A program made the translations under genes and the position numbers. Of a stretch of DNA of 23,234 nt, positions 8,416-17,562 are shown in pieces. The DNA is from GCA-2861595 sp035526335 (GTDB lineage Bacteria; Actinomycetota; Acidimicrobiia; Acidimicrobiales; GCA-2861595): positions 1 through 23,234 of the forward strand of contig DATLCN010000004.1 of the NCBI GenBank assembly GCA_035526335.1, written 5' to 3'. Numbering within the stretch: the stretch's first letter is position 1; each line of letters opens with the position of its first letter. The notes below the pieces were generated by a model. That model was given only the letters and a program-made list of their open reading frames with translations, was not told the DNA's origin and searched no databases.

Positions 8416-10361
8416 CGCCGGCGGGGTCGGTCCATCCGCCCGCTCCAGAGCACGTAGAGGGCACCGAGCAGCAGGCCCAGCAGCGGGAGGACGGCGGCCG
8501 GCCTGGCAGAGGATGCCGCTTCGGACGCCATCGGGGCGACTACGGGCAGCTCGATCCCCCTGGACGGTCCGCCGATCCGGCCGCCCTCAGGCCCGCCGGC
8601 TGCGGCAGGGCCGGCGGGGCGGCTCCAGAGCACGAGAAGGCTTCCGAGCATAAGGGCCAGCATCGACAGGACCACCAGGGGCCGGGGCGACGAGCCCGTC
8701 GCCGCCAGTGCCCCTCTTGTCGTACGTCCTGCGGTGCCGGCGGCTGTTGCTGCCGGCCCGGTGGTGCCGGCCGCTCCCTGGGCGGCCACCGCAGTGGCGC
8801 TCATCCCGCAGACCGACTGGCCGATGATCATCTCGCCGACCGCGGTGGGCCCGAGGAGGTACATGTGGGCGGCGTTGACGGTCAACACACCGGCCGCCGT
8901 CTTCGCCTGCTCGTTGAACACGATCCTGAAGCGGTCTCCCACATGGTCGATCGTTCCGGACAGCTCGGTGTTGGGCGCCGGGTTGAGCGCGAGGGGCACG
9001 CTGGCGATCGGCTCCTGACTGTTGACGTCGTACTTGGTCTCCAGCACACCGCCGTTGATGGTCGTCGAGCCTGCCGTGCTGGCCTGGTTCGCCGTGCAGG
9101 TGCTGCTGACGCCCTTGTAGAGGAACGGACCCGGCCCCTCCGCCACGCCGGTTATCTCGGCGGCGCTGGCCACGGATCCGGTGGAACCGGGCGTCCCCTG
9201 GGTGCTGACCTTGATCTGGCCGGACTGGAAGAGGATGGCCGGGCCGTACTGGGAGATCCCGGTCGGCGCTGACTGGGTTACCGGATCAGCCGATCCACCG
9301 GCGGGCAAAGCCACCTGGGGAAGCGGTCCCTTCGCCTTTGAGGGACCGCCGAACAGGCTGACATCGGTGAAGAATCCGAATGCGCTCCCTGTCACCGACC
9401 CGGTGGGCCCCGTTGTGGTGGTCGTCGCGGGCGCCGTGGTGGTCGTCACCGGAACCGTTGTGGTGGTCGACACCACCGTCGTGGTCGTCGACGAGTCGGT
9501 GGTGCCCGCCGCTGGCACCGGAACGACCGTGCCGGCTGCCGTGGCCAGTGGCCCGCAGGTGGACGAGCCGACGAACATGTCGCCGACGGCGACGGGTCCG
9601 AGAAGGTACATGTGGGCAGCCACGACCGTGACCGACCTGTCGGGATTCACGACCTGTTCGTTGAAGACGATCCGGTAGTGGTCGCCGACATGGTCGATCG
9701 TTCCGAATCGCTCGTAGTTCACCGGAGGGTTGACCGGGATCGGCTCGGTGGTCTTGGGCTCCTGGGTGTCCTTGTCGTAGGAGGTTTCCAGGATGCCGTT
9801 CACGATCGTGGTGGTGGCGGTATAGGAGCCGTCCGACTTGAGGGTGCAGGTGCTGTGGGCCTCGTCGGCGACGAACGGGCCCGGGCCGGCACCGCCGGGA
9901 TACGCAGAGCCCGCGGGCATGAGGGTGACAGAGGTCGAGGCGGTGGAATGGCCGTCGTGGCCCAGCTGGCAGTCGACGCCCGATGTCAGCGGCCCTGACG
10001 GCGGGCCCTGGGACTGGTCGGCGGGCCACTTGCCGCCGAAGATGACCGCGGGACCGTAGGTCGCTTTGGCCCCGTCCGCGTCGGTGACGCTCGTGGTGCC
10101 GCCGGCGGCCGGGCAGGTGACCGATGGGCTGGTCGCAGCCGCCGGGGCGCCCGCCGCCTGACCGTAGCCCCTCCGCATGTAGGGGCCGCCGAAGAGACTG
10201 ACGTTGGTGTAGTAGTTGAAAGCGCTCCCACTGACGGCGGTGACGTCGGGGGCGTGGCTGGCCGAGGCCGGCCGCAGGCCCGCACCGGCCAGGAACAACG
10301 TCGAGAACACCAGCAGTGCCACCGACACCGAACTCCGCCTGACAATTGCACTCGACCTCAC
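8412..10361 (-). CDS. Secreted surface protein B: two recurring domains and two C-terminal membrane anchors
   Basis: The 649-residue protein has a signal peptide (residues 1 to about 34), a recurring surface domain (45-271), a Thr-rich linker (272-324), a second recurring domain (325-519), an Ala/Thr/Gly stalk, the sequence LAATG at 552-556, a membrane helix (about 562-580) with SRP after it, a second linker and a second similar helix (about 622-641) ending in RMDRPRRR. Both domains keep SLFGG, YGPA, STC, GTIDHVGD, FNEQ, AAHMYLLG and CG. LAATG plus helix plus Arg resembles a class E sortase signal, but it is internal and no sortase gene is in the window. GTG at 10361 is chosen because GGAGG lies 7 bases upstream and the signal peptide begins there; a TTG at 10451 overlapping the hydrolase stop would add 30 residues unlike a signal peptide. 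The stop overlaps the DppB-type start. Confidence 0.85.
   Translation of the reverse strand: MRSSAIVRRSSVSVALLVFSTLFLAGAGLRPASASHAPDVTAVSGSAFNYYTNVSLFGGPYMRRGYGQAAGAPAAATSPSVTCPAAGGTTSVTDADGAKATYGPAVIFGGKWPADQSQGPPSGPLTSGVDCQLGHDGHSTASTSVTLMPAGSAYPGGAGPGPFVADEAHSTCTLKSDGSYTATTTIVNGILETSYDKDTQEPKTTEPIPVNPPVNYERFGTIDHVGDHYRIVFNEQVVNPDRSVTVVAAHMYLLGPVAVGDMFVGSSTCGPLATAAGTVVPVPAAGTTDSSTTTTVVSTTTTVPVTTTTAPATTTTTGPTGSVTGSAFGFFTDVSLFGGPSKAKGPLPQVALPAGGSADPVTQSAPTGISQYGPAILFQSGQIKVSTQGTPGSTGSVASAAEITGVAEGPGPFLYKGVSSTCTANQASTAGSTTINGGVLETKYDVNSQEPIASVPLALNPAPNTELSGTIDHVGDRFRIVFNEQAKTAAGVLTVNAAHMYLLGPTAVGEMIIGQSVCGMSATAVAAQGAAGTTGPAATAAGTAGRTTRGALAATGSSPRPLVVLSMLALMLGSLLVLWSRPAGPAAAGGPEGGRIGGPSRGIELPVVAPMASEAASSARPAAVLPLLGLLLGALYVLWSGRMDRPRRR
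9400..9540 (-). repeat. Thr/Val-rich low-complexity linker between the two domains of protein B
   Basis: On the minus strand the codons ACC/ACG/ACA and GTC/GTG repeat in short runs, giving TTTT, VV and TTTTT tracts between residues about 285 and 325. This mucin-like stalk probably separates the two folded domains and could carry O-glycans. The DNA repeat has no long period and could vary in length by slippage. Confidence 0.5.
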
Positions 10362-10368
10362 AACGTCG

Positions 10369-10373
10369 CCTCC
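10369..10373 (-). promoter_or_regulatory. Ribosome binding site GGAGG that fixes the start of protein B
   Basis: GGAGG is followed by the seven bases CGACGTT and then GTG at 10361. Neither the TTG at 10451 nor the ATGs at 10448 and 10442 has a comparable site, so this motif decides the start. Confidence 0.6.
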
Positions 10374-10393
10374 ACTGTCATTCAGGACTTCCG

Positions 10394-10409
10394 TCCGGCG
10401 GTTGCCGGA
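10394..10409 (-). other. Perfect intercistronic hairpin before protein B
   Basis: TCCGGC and GCCGGA form a perfect six-base-pair stem around a four-base loop, inside the 86-base gap between the hydrolase stop and the chosen GTG start. It lies 20 bases upstream of the GGAGG site, and no T-run follows. It could stabilise or process the mRNA, or influence ribosome access. Confidence 0.35.
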
Positions 10410-10447
10410 TCGAGCACCTCTTGCACCGCTGATCGACGACATCGCCA

Positions 10448-11827
10448 TCAACCCGCCGACGCCATGGTCTCTGCCGGGACGGCCGCCATCTCGACCCTCG
10501 CACCGGTGGCTGCCTTCCTTCGGGCGGCCACGTCGCGGTGGTCGTAGCGCCGCGCGAAGACCGGCGGCTCAAAGCTGAAGAAACCCGCTCGGGCCCGCGG
10601 ACCCGACGCCAGGACCTCGGCCTCTGTCCCCAGGCGGCCGGCGGCCGCGTTCAAGGTGCACGGCTCGAGGTCCGGCCACCCGCCGTTCTCGATGCGGGCG
10701 ATGAGCACGTCCAGCGCGGTCGTCGTCTCCGCGAAGGTGAAGGTGCAGTGGCCACCTCTGTGGACATAGAGCTGCCTCAGGAGGTCCCCGTTGCGGGCGT
10801 GATGGACGACGTCGGCGTAGGCCTGCTCGTGGTCCGGGGTCACCAGCCCGTCCCCGTCGGTGTGGACGGCCAGCACGGGGGCGCCGCCGAGATCGCCGTC
10901 GAAAACGATGTGGTTCTCGAGGTACGCCAGCGCCGCCGGACACGCCTCCACCCGCTCGGCACACGCCAGGCGGTCGAGGTCGTCCTCCAGGTCCAATGCC
11001 GCCGATCCGTACAGCGCCTCCACCTCCTTCAGATTGATGGACCTCGACAGCAGTTCGCGGTAGTCGACGCCCGTGTTCCATGAAGGATTCGCCCCCGCCT
11101 GCATCTCCACCTGCTTGCGGGCGAGAAAAAAGACGAGAAATCCCACCATGTCGAACCATGTGAACTGGTTCCGCTGGCGGGCTTCGAAGTCGTCGACGGC
11201 GGGCTCGGCCGATCCGGGATCGTGCCAGCCGGGTATGTTCCCCACCGCAGCGGCCAGAGCGAGACGTGCCCGTCCCTCGCGCGTGGCCTGGGCCTTGTGC
11301 AGCACCGTCGTGGCCAAGGCCAGGTTGTGCTGCGAATTGTCGATGTTGACGATCCGCAGCGGGGAGTCGGGGGCGAGCAGGGTTTTCACCACGAAGGCGA
11401 TGTCGAGCTCACGGTTGTGGTTGCTGACCGCACCGGCCAGGTTGCCCCCGAGGGGGAGGGCGCCCGACAGCAAATCGGGGTGGACCTGAAGGGCGCCGGC
11501 CGAGATGATCCCGCCGATGGAAAGACCCAGAGCAATGGTGTGCAGGGGTGGGCCGAGGATGCCGGTGGCGACCTCGACCAGGTCGGGCTGGTCGGCGAAC
11601 ACCCGCTCGAGGGGCCAGAAGATGGTGTTGGCGGATCCCGCCACGGCATAGCCCATGCTCACAAGGTGCCTGGTCAGAGGCTCATCCGGCTCCCAAGGAG
11701 GCTCTCCCGGAGCCACGGGCACCGGGTGGGAGCTGAGCAGGAGAACACCGTTCCAGCGGGCGGGCACCTCGACCACGTACCTCGATCCGCTCGGGAGGCA
11801 GCCGACGCGCGAGATCGCCTCAGCCAC
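10448..11827 (-). CDS. Alpha/beta hydrolase (Ser-Asp-His), cytoplasmic
   Basis: The 459-residue protein has the alpha/beta hydrolase triad: nucleophile elbow GLSIGG with Ser103, an acid in HTDGDGLVTPDH (Asp324 or Asp326), and His360 in HRGGHCTF. The N-terminal part (RYVVEVPARWNGVLLLSSHP) fits the first strands of the fold, and a lid-like insert lies between about 200 and 300. No signal peptide or membrane helix is visible, so it should act in the cytoplasm as an esterase, lipase-like enzyme or peptidase; the substrate is not deducible. The start is GTG at 11827 with a GGAGGGAGGGG-type ribosome binding site. It is the first gene of the group leading into surface protein B and the importer, 86 bases apart, so it may process what is imported (inference). 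The palindromic element at 11966-11991 lies about 140 bases upstream. Confidence 0.85.
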   Translation of the reverse strand: MAEAISRVGCLPSGSRYVVEVPARWNGVLLLSSHPVPVAPGEPPWEPDEPLTRHLVSMGYAVAGSANTIFWPLERVFADQPDLVEVATGILGPPLHTIALGLSIGGIISAGALQVHPDLLSGALPLGGNLAGAVSNHNRELDIAFVVKTLLAPDSPLRIVNIDNSQHNLALATTVLHKAQATREGRARLALAAAVGNIPGWHDPGSAEPAVDDFEARQRNQFTWFDMVGFLVFFLARKQVEMQAGANPSWNTGVDYRELLSRSINLKEVEALYGSAALDLEDDLDRLACAERVEACPAALAYLENHIVFDGDLGGAPVLAVHTDGDGLVTPDHEQAYADVVHHARNGDLLRQLYVHRGGHCTFTFAETTTALDVLIARIENGGWPDLEPCTLNAAAGRLGTEAEVLASGPRARAGFFSFEPPVFARRYDHRDVAARRKAATGARVEMAAVPAETMASAG

Positions 11828-11965
11828 GTCGCCCCTCCCTCCGCCGTTGGATCGAGGTAGTCGATGTCACTATTTGCACAGTTTGGTCCGGCCTCTCTTC
11901 AAGCCACCGATCTGGTGCCCGTCGCGTCTGCATCAGGGCCATCTTGACATCCAGGTTCCAGGATT

Positions 11966-11991
11966 ACATCGGTCAAGTGACCTATATTTGG
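11966..11991. promoter_or_regulatory. Palindromic operator-like element, copy 2 (GGTCA-AG-TGACC)
   Basis: The inverted repeat GGTCA/TGACC (11971-11982) is flanked by the same ACATC and TATATTTGG as copy 1 at 3765-3790. Only the two spacer bases differ. It sits in the 227-base gap between the ATPase gene stop and the hydrolase start, upstream of the importer operon. On the minus strand it also contains TTGACC, a possible -35 box, but no convincing -10 follows at 16-18 bases. Confidence 0.6.
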
Positions 11992-12054
11992 CGCCCGGAA
12001 CGCCCGTCTGAGGCCCTTTTGTGGCTTCTGCGACGGTGTCCGGGTGCCTGGCGG

Positions 12055-13809
12055 TCAGGACCCCGCTGGCCGGAAGGCAGGTGAGGCGGCTACGAGAAGC
12101 CGGGCCGTGGCGCTCTTCGGAGCGGTGGAGACGGTGGCCGAAGGACCTTCCTCGACCACCCGCCCCTGGTCCAGCACCACGATCCGATCGGTCACCTTGC
12201 GGACCACGGCAATGTCGTGGGAGATGATCAGGAGGCCCAAGCCCATCTCCACCTGGCGTTCGCGTAGGACCACGAGCATCCGGGCCTGTTCGGAGGCATC
12301 GAGCATGGCCGTCGGCTCATCGGCCACCAGCAGCTTCGGGCCGGACACCAGGGCGCGGGCCAGCGCCACCCGCTGCATCTGCCCGCCGGACAGCTCGTGG
12401 ATGCGGGCCTGCAGGAACGATCCGCTCGCGGGCAGCCCCACGCTCTCGAGCATCTCCGCCACCGCCAGATGCCGCTTAGCGCCATCGCCGACCTTGGCCA
12501 CGTCGAGCGGCTCCCGGACCAGCTCCTCGACGGTGAGGCGGGGTGAGAGGGCGTCGGCTGGATCCTGCATCACGAGCTGGATACGGCGCCGGCGGAAGCG
12601 GTCTGAGCCCCGCCACGACGTGGGCAACGTGTCCCCCTCGAGGACGACCTGCCCCGAGTCCAAAGCCAGATGACCGGTGATGATGCGAGCCAGGGTCGAC
12701 TTGCCACTACCGGAGGGGCCGACCACTCCTACCGACTCGCCCTCGCGGAGGGTGAGCGAGACGCCGGCCAGCGCTGGCCGGCCATGCCCGCGACGGCCGA
12801 ACGACTTGGTGACGTCGTGGGCCGACAGCAGGGTCTTCAGACCACCGAAGTGGCAGAACACGAGCCGGTCCCGCGAGGAAACCAGCCCCGGCCGGGTCTC
12901 GACGCAGATGGTCTCGGCCTGGGTGCAGCGGGGGTGGTAGGGGCAGCCCGGGGGGACGGCCCGAGGGTCGGGCGGGCGACCGCGGATCGGTCGCAGGTCC
13001 TTGGTGGTGGTCATCACCGGATAGGCGTTGATGAGCGCCGAGCTGTAGGGGTGCGCCGGCTCTCCGACAATCTGTCCGGTGGCGCCTTCCTCCATCGCCT
13101 CCCCGGCGTACATGACCATCGTGCGGGTGGCCAGGCTGGCGGCGTCGGGCAGATCGTGGGAGATCACCACCAGAGCGAACCCCCTCTCCTCGGCCAGGCG
13201 GACTATGCGCTGCACCAGCTCGTGGCGGGTGGCCGGGTCGAGGCCGGCCGTGGGCTCGTCGAGCACCACCAGCGACGGGTCCAGGGCCAGGACCATCGCC
13301 AGCGTGGCCCGGCGCCGCTCGCCGCCGGAAACCTGGTGGGGGTACCGCTCGAGCAGGGCCGGGTCGAGCAGCACCTCGCCCGCCAGTTCGACGGCACGCC
13401 GGCGGGCTTCACCGGCCCCCGTCCTCAGACGGTCGCGCAGCGGCTCGGCCACCTGGTCGCCGAGCGTCGCCACCGGATTGAACGGCGACCCCTGCAGTGC
13501 CAGCGCCACCTTCGCCCACCGCACCGAGCGGAGCGTGTCCTGGGACGCCCCCAGCAGTTCGACACCATCGACCTGCACGCTGCCGCGCGCTTCCGGCGGA
13601 TGGATGAGGCCGGCGAGGCAGAGCGCCAGGGTGGATTTTCCCGACCCGCTCTCACCGACGATGGCCAGCGACTCCCCCCGTTCGAGCGAGAAGGTCACGC
13701 CCCTGAGAGCGTCGACCTCGTCACCGAAGCGCACCGCCAGGTCACTCACCCGCAGCAATGGACCGCTCCCCGCCGATGCCGCCGGTTGCACCGCACTGGT
13801 CAGTGTCAT
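12055..13809 (-). CDS. Fused two-domain ABC ATPase of oligopeptide (DppD-DppF) type
   Basis: The 584-residue cytoplasmic protein has two complete nucleotide-binding domains in one chain. Domain 1: Walker A GESGSGKST (52-60), signature SGGER (161-165), Walker B with LDEPTAG (from 183), SHD H-loop. It is followed by the oligopeptide-type C-terminal extension with cysteines at 289, 295, 302 and 319 (GCPYHPRC and later FCHF), which in DppD/OppD relatives can bind an iron-sulfur cluster. Domain 2: Walker A GPSGSGKST (364-372), LSGGQ (473-477), ADEPTA (from 496). It should power the DppB/DppC-type channel encoded downstream on the same strand, although the hydrolase, surface gene B and a 227-base gap with an operator-like element separate them. 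The start is ATG at 13809 with a weak ribosome site. Confidence 0.93.
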   Translation of the reverse strand: MTLTSAVQPAASAGSGPLLRVSDLAVRFGDEVDALRGVTFSLERGESLAIVGESGSGKSTLALCLAGLIHPPEARGSVQVDGVELLGASQDTLRSVRWAKVALALQGSPFNPVATLGDQVAEPLRDRLRTGAGEARRRAVELAGEVLLDPALLERYPHQVSGGERRRATLAMVLALDPSLVVLDEPTAGLDPATRHELVQRIVRLAEERGFALVVISHDLPDAASLATRTMVMYAGEAMEEGATGQIVGEPAHPYSSALINAYPVMTTTKDLRPIRGRPPDPRAVPPGCPYHPRCTQAETICVETRPGLVSSRDRLVFCHFGGLKTLLSAHDVTKSFGRRGHGRPALAGVSLTLREGESVGVVGPSGSGKSTLARIITGHLALDSGQVVLEGDTLPTSWRGSDRFRRRRIQLVMQDPADALSPRLTVEELVREPLDVAKVGDGAKRHLAVAEMLESVGLPASGSFLQARIHELSGGQMQRVALARALVSGPKLLVADEPTAMLDASEQARMLVVLRERQVEMGLGLLIISHDIAVVRKVTDRIVVLDQGRVVEEGPSATVSTAPKSATARLLVAASPAFRPAGS

Positions 13810-13882
13810 CCTGAGATCCGCCGCTCGAGCACGCCCACGACGATAACGACCGGAGAGCCGAAGCGGAATAGCGGATCGGGCC

Positions 13883-13911
13883 GGGTGCTCTCTGGCACCC
13901 TGTCAGGGTGC
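13883..13911. promoter_or_regulatory. Triple GGGTGC/GCACCC arrangement in the divergent promoter region
   Basis: GGGTGC (13883-13888), GCACCC (13895-13900) and GGGTGC (13906-13911) follow one another, with spacers of six and five bases. Two mutually exclusive hairpins are possible, and the last copy overlaps the GTG start of the exporter gene. The whole divergent gap between the ATPase and the exporter is only 98 bases; no clear -35/-10 pair was found in it. Confidence 0.35.
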
Positions 13912-15735
13912 TCACCACCGGAGAGTCTTCGCCGGTGCTCACGACGCTGCGGCTCCTCCCGAAGGTCAGCAAGAGCCTCAGCGCGTGGATCGGGGTCGTC
14001 GTGGTGTTCACAGCGATGCTGCCAGCCTCGTTCGCCCTCGCCAGCGGTGCGCTCGTCGGATCGATAGACGGCGCGGTGGCCGGCGGCTGGGCCTCGCCGG
14101 CAGGGCGGCGCCTGATCGCCAGCATCGTCGTCGTGATCGCCCTGTTCGTCCTCGAACAGCTGAGCGGGCCTGCTCTCCGCTCGGTGGCGGAGTCTCTCGG
14201 CCGCCGGTTGGAGGGTCGTCTGCGGGCCCGGGTGATGGCGGCGACGCTCGCTCCTGCCGGCGTGGCCCACCTCGAGGATCCGGACGTCGTCGACGGGGTG
14301 GCAGACGCCCAGAACGTGGGGACGGGCCAGACGACGGTCAAGGACGCCGTCGCCGGCATGGCCGTCGTGACCGCCAACAGCCTCGCCGGCGTGCTCGCCG
14401 CCGCGGTGCTCGTCGGGTACCGCTGGTGGGTCGGAACCGGATTGCTCGTCGCCTACCTGGCGACGACGAGAGCCCGAGCCGACCAGCTCCGCAGGACCGT
14501 GGCCGCGCTGCGAGGGAACGCCCGGCGCTTTCGGAGGTCGTCCTATTTCCGGGATCTCGCCCTTGCTCCGGGCGCAGCAAAGGAGCTGCGCGTGTTCGGC
14601 CTCGACGCCTGGGTCGGCGACCGCTTCACCGATGAGTGGAACCTGGCCATGGCCGGGTTCTGGCGGGACCGCCCCAAGGGCCGGTGGGTGCCGCCGGGCA
14701 GCGCACTGCTGATAGGTGGCGCCCTAGTGGTCACCTACGGGCTCCTCGGCCGCTCCGCCGCCCGCGGGGAGATCAGCCTGGGCCAGCTGACCATGTTCGT
14801 CGGCGCGGCGACGGGCGTGGCCGCCGTCTACGGCGTGGGCATGGACAACTTGAACATCAGCTACGGCACCGCCCCCGTGCCGGCGGTCCTCGAGCTGGAA
14901 CAGACCGTGTCGGAGACCCGTTTTTCTCTCGGGGGTACGGCCCCCGCCGAGGGTCTGCCCTCGTCGTGCATCCGCTTCGAGCGGGTCTCCTTCCGGTATC
15001 CCGGACAGCCCGGGTGGGTGTTCCGCGACCTCGACCTCGCCATCCCGGCAGGACGATCACTGGCCATCGTCGGCCACAACGGCGCCGGCAAGACCACCCT
15101 GGTGAAGCTCCTGGCCCGGCTCTACGACCCCACGGAGGGACGGATAACAGTCGACGGCACCGACCTCGCCGGCGTCGACCCGAGGGAGTGGCATCGCCGG
15201 CTGGCCGCCATCTTCCAGGACTTCGTGCACTACGAGCTGTCCGCGGCTGACAACATCGGGTTCGGCTCAGTCGAGCGGGCCGCCGACCGCGACGCCCTGG
15301 CGGCTGCGGCGGCGCGCGGCGGCGCCGCTTCGATCATCGAACGGCTGCCGGCGGGTTGGGACACGTTGCTCTCCCGCCGAGCCCACGGTGGCGTGGATCT
15401 GTCCGGGGGCCAGTGGCAGCGGATGGCGCTGGCGAGGGCCCTGTTCGCCGTGGACGGTGGCGCGTCGGTGCTCATCCTCGACGAGCCGACGGCCGCGCTC
15501 GACGTCCGTGCTGAGGCGGAGTTCTACGACCGGTTCCTCGACCTCACCGCGGGTGTCACGACCGTCGTCATCTCCCACCGGTTCTCGACGGTGCGGCGAG
15601 CCGATCACATCGTTGTGATCGAGGACGGCCGGGTCGCCGAGTCGGGGAATCACGCTTCGCTGATGGACGCGGACGGCCGCTACGCGCGGATGTTCCGGCT
15701 CCAGGCCGCCCATCTGGCGGGCGCCGAACGGGGCG

Positions 15736-15749
<14 letters not shown>
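13908..15749 (+). CDS. ABC exporter half-transporter 1 (fused membrane and ATPase domains)
   Basis: The 613-residue protein has an N-terminal transmembrane domain (about 1-325, with helices near 25-50, 68-84, 148-185 and 262-310) and a C-terminal ATPase domain: A-loop FRYPG, Walker A GHNGAGKTT (389-397), Q-loop IFQDF, signature LSGGQ (498-502), Walker B VLILDE (521-526) and H-loop at His557. Such half-transporters dimerise to export drugs, lipids or peptides. An ELRVFGL segment in the coupling helix region is common in exporters near peptide-product clusters, but no such cluster is visible. The start is GTG at 13908; a GTG at 13935 with CGGAGAG upstream is an alternative. It is divergent from the importer ATPase and overlaps the next gene by 14 bases. 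Confidence 0.9.
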
Positions 15750-17529
<1,780 letters not shown>

Positions 17530-17537
17530 GGCACGCA

Positions 17538-17562
17538 CCCCCGATCGACTGGGGATCAGGGG
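17538..17562. terminator. Hairpin at the convergent gene ends (candidate bidirectional terminator)
   Basis: CCCCCGATC (17538-17546) and GATCAGGGG (17554-17562) pair with one mismatch around a seven-base loop. The hairpin spans the 26-base gap between the exporter stop and the LuxR gene stop and overlaps the latter. No T-run follows on either strand, so termination activity is uncertain. Confidence 0.35.

Noticed and set aside
9400..9540. CRISPR-like or tandem array in the GTGGTGGTC-rich stretch
   Set aside because: The repeats are Thr/Val codon runs inside protein B without constant repeat and variable spacer structure.
13810..13907. Lanthipeptide or other peptide precursor next to the exporter
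   Set aside because: The gap is 98 bases with no start plus Cys/Ser-rich small frame, and no modification enzyme is nearby.
12670..14067. Plus-strand open frame of 465 codons
   Set aside because: Lies opposite the two-domain ATPase with all its motifs intact, then runs into the divergent gap; no recognisable domain.
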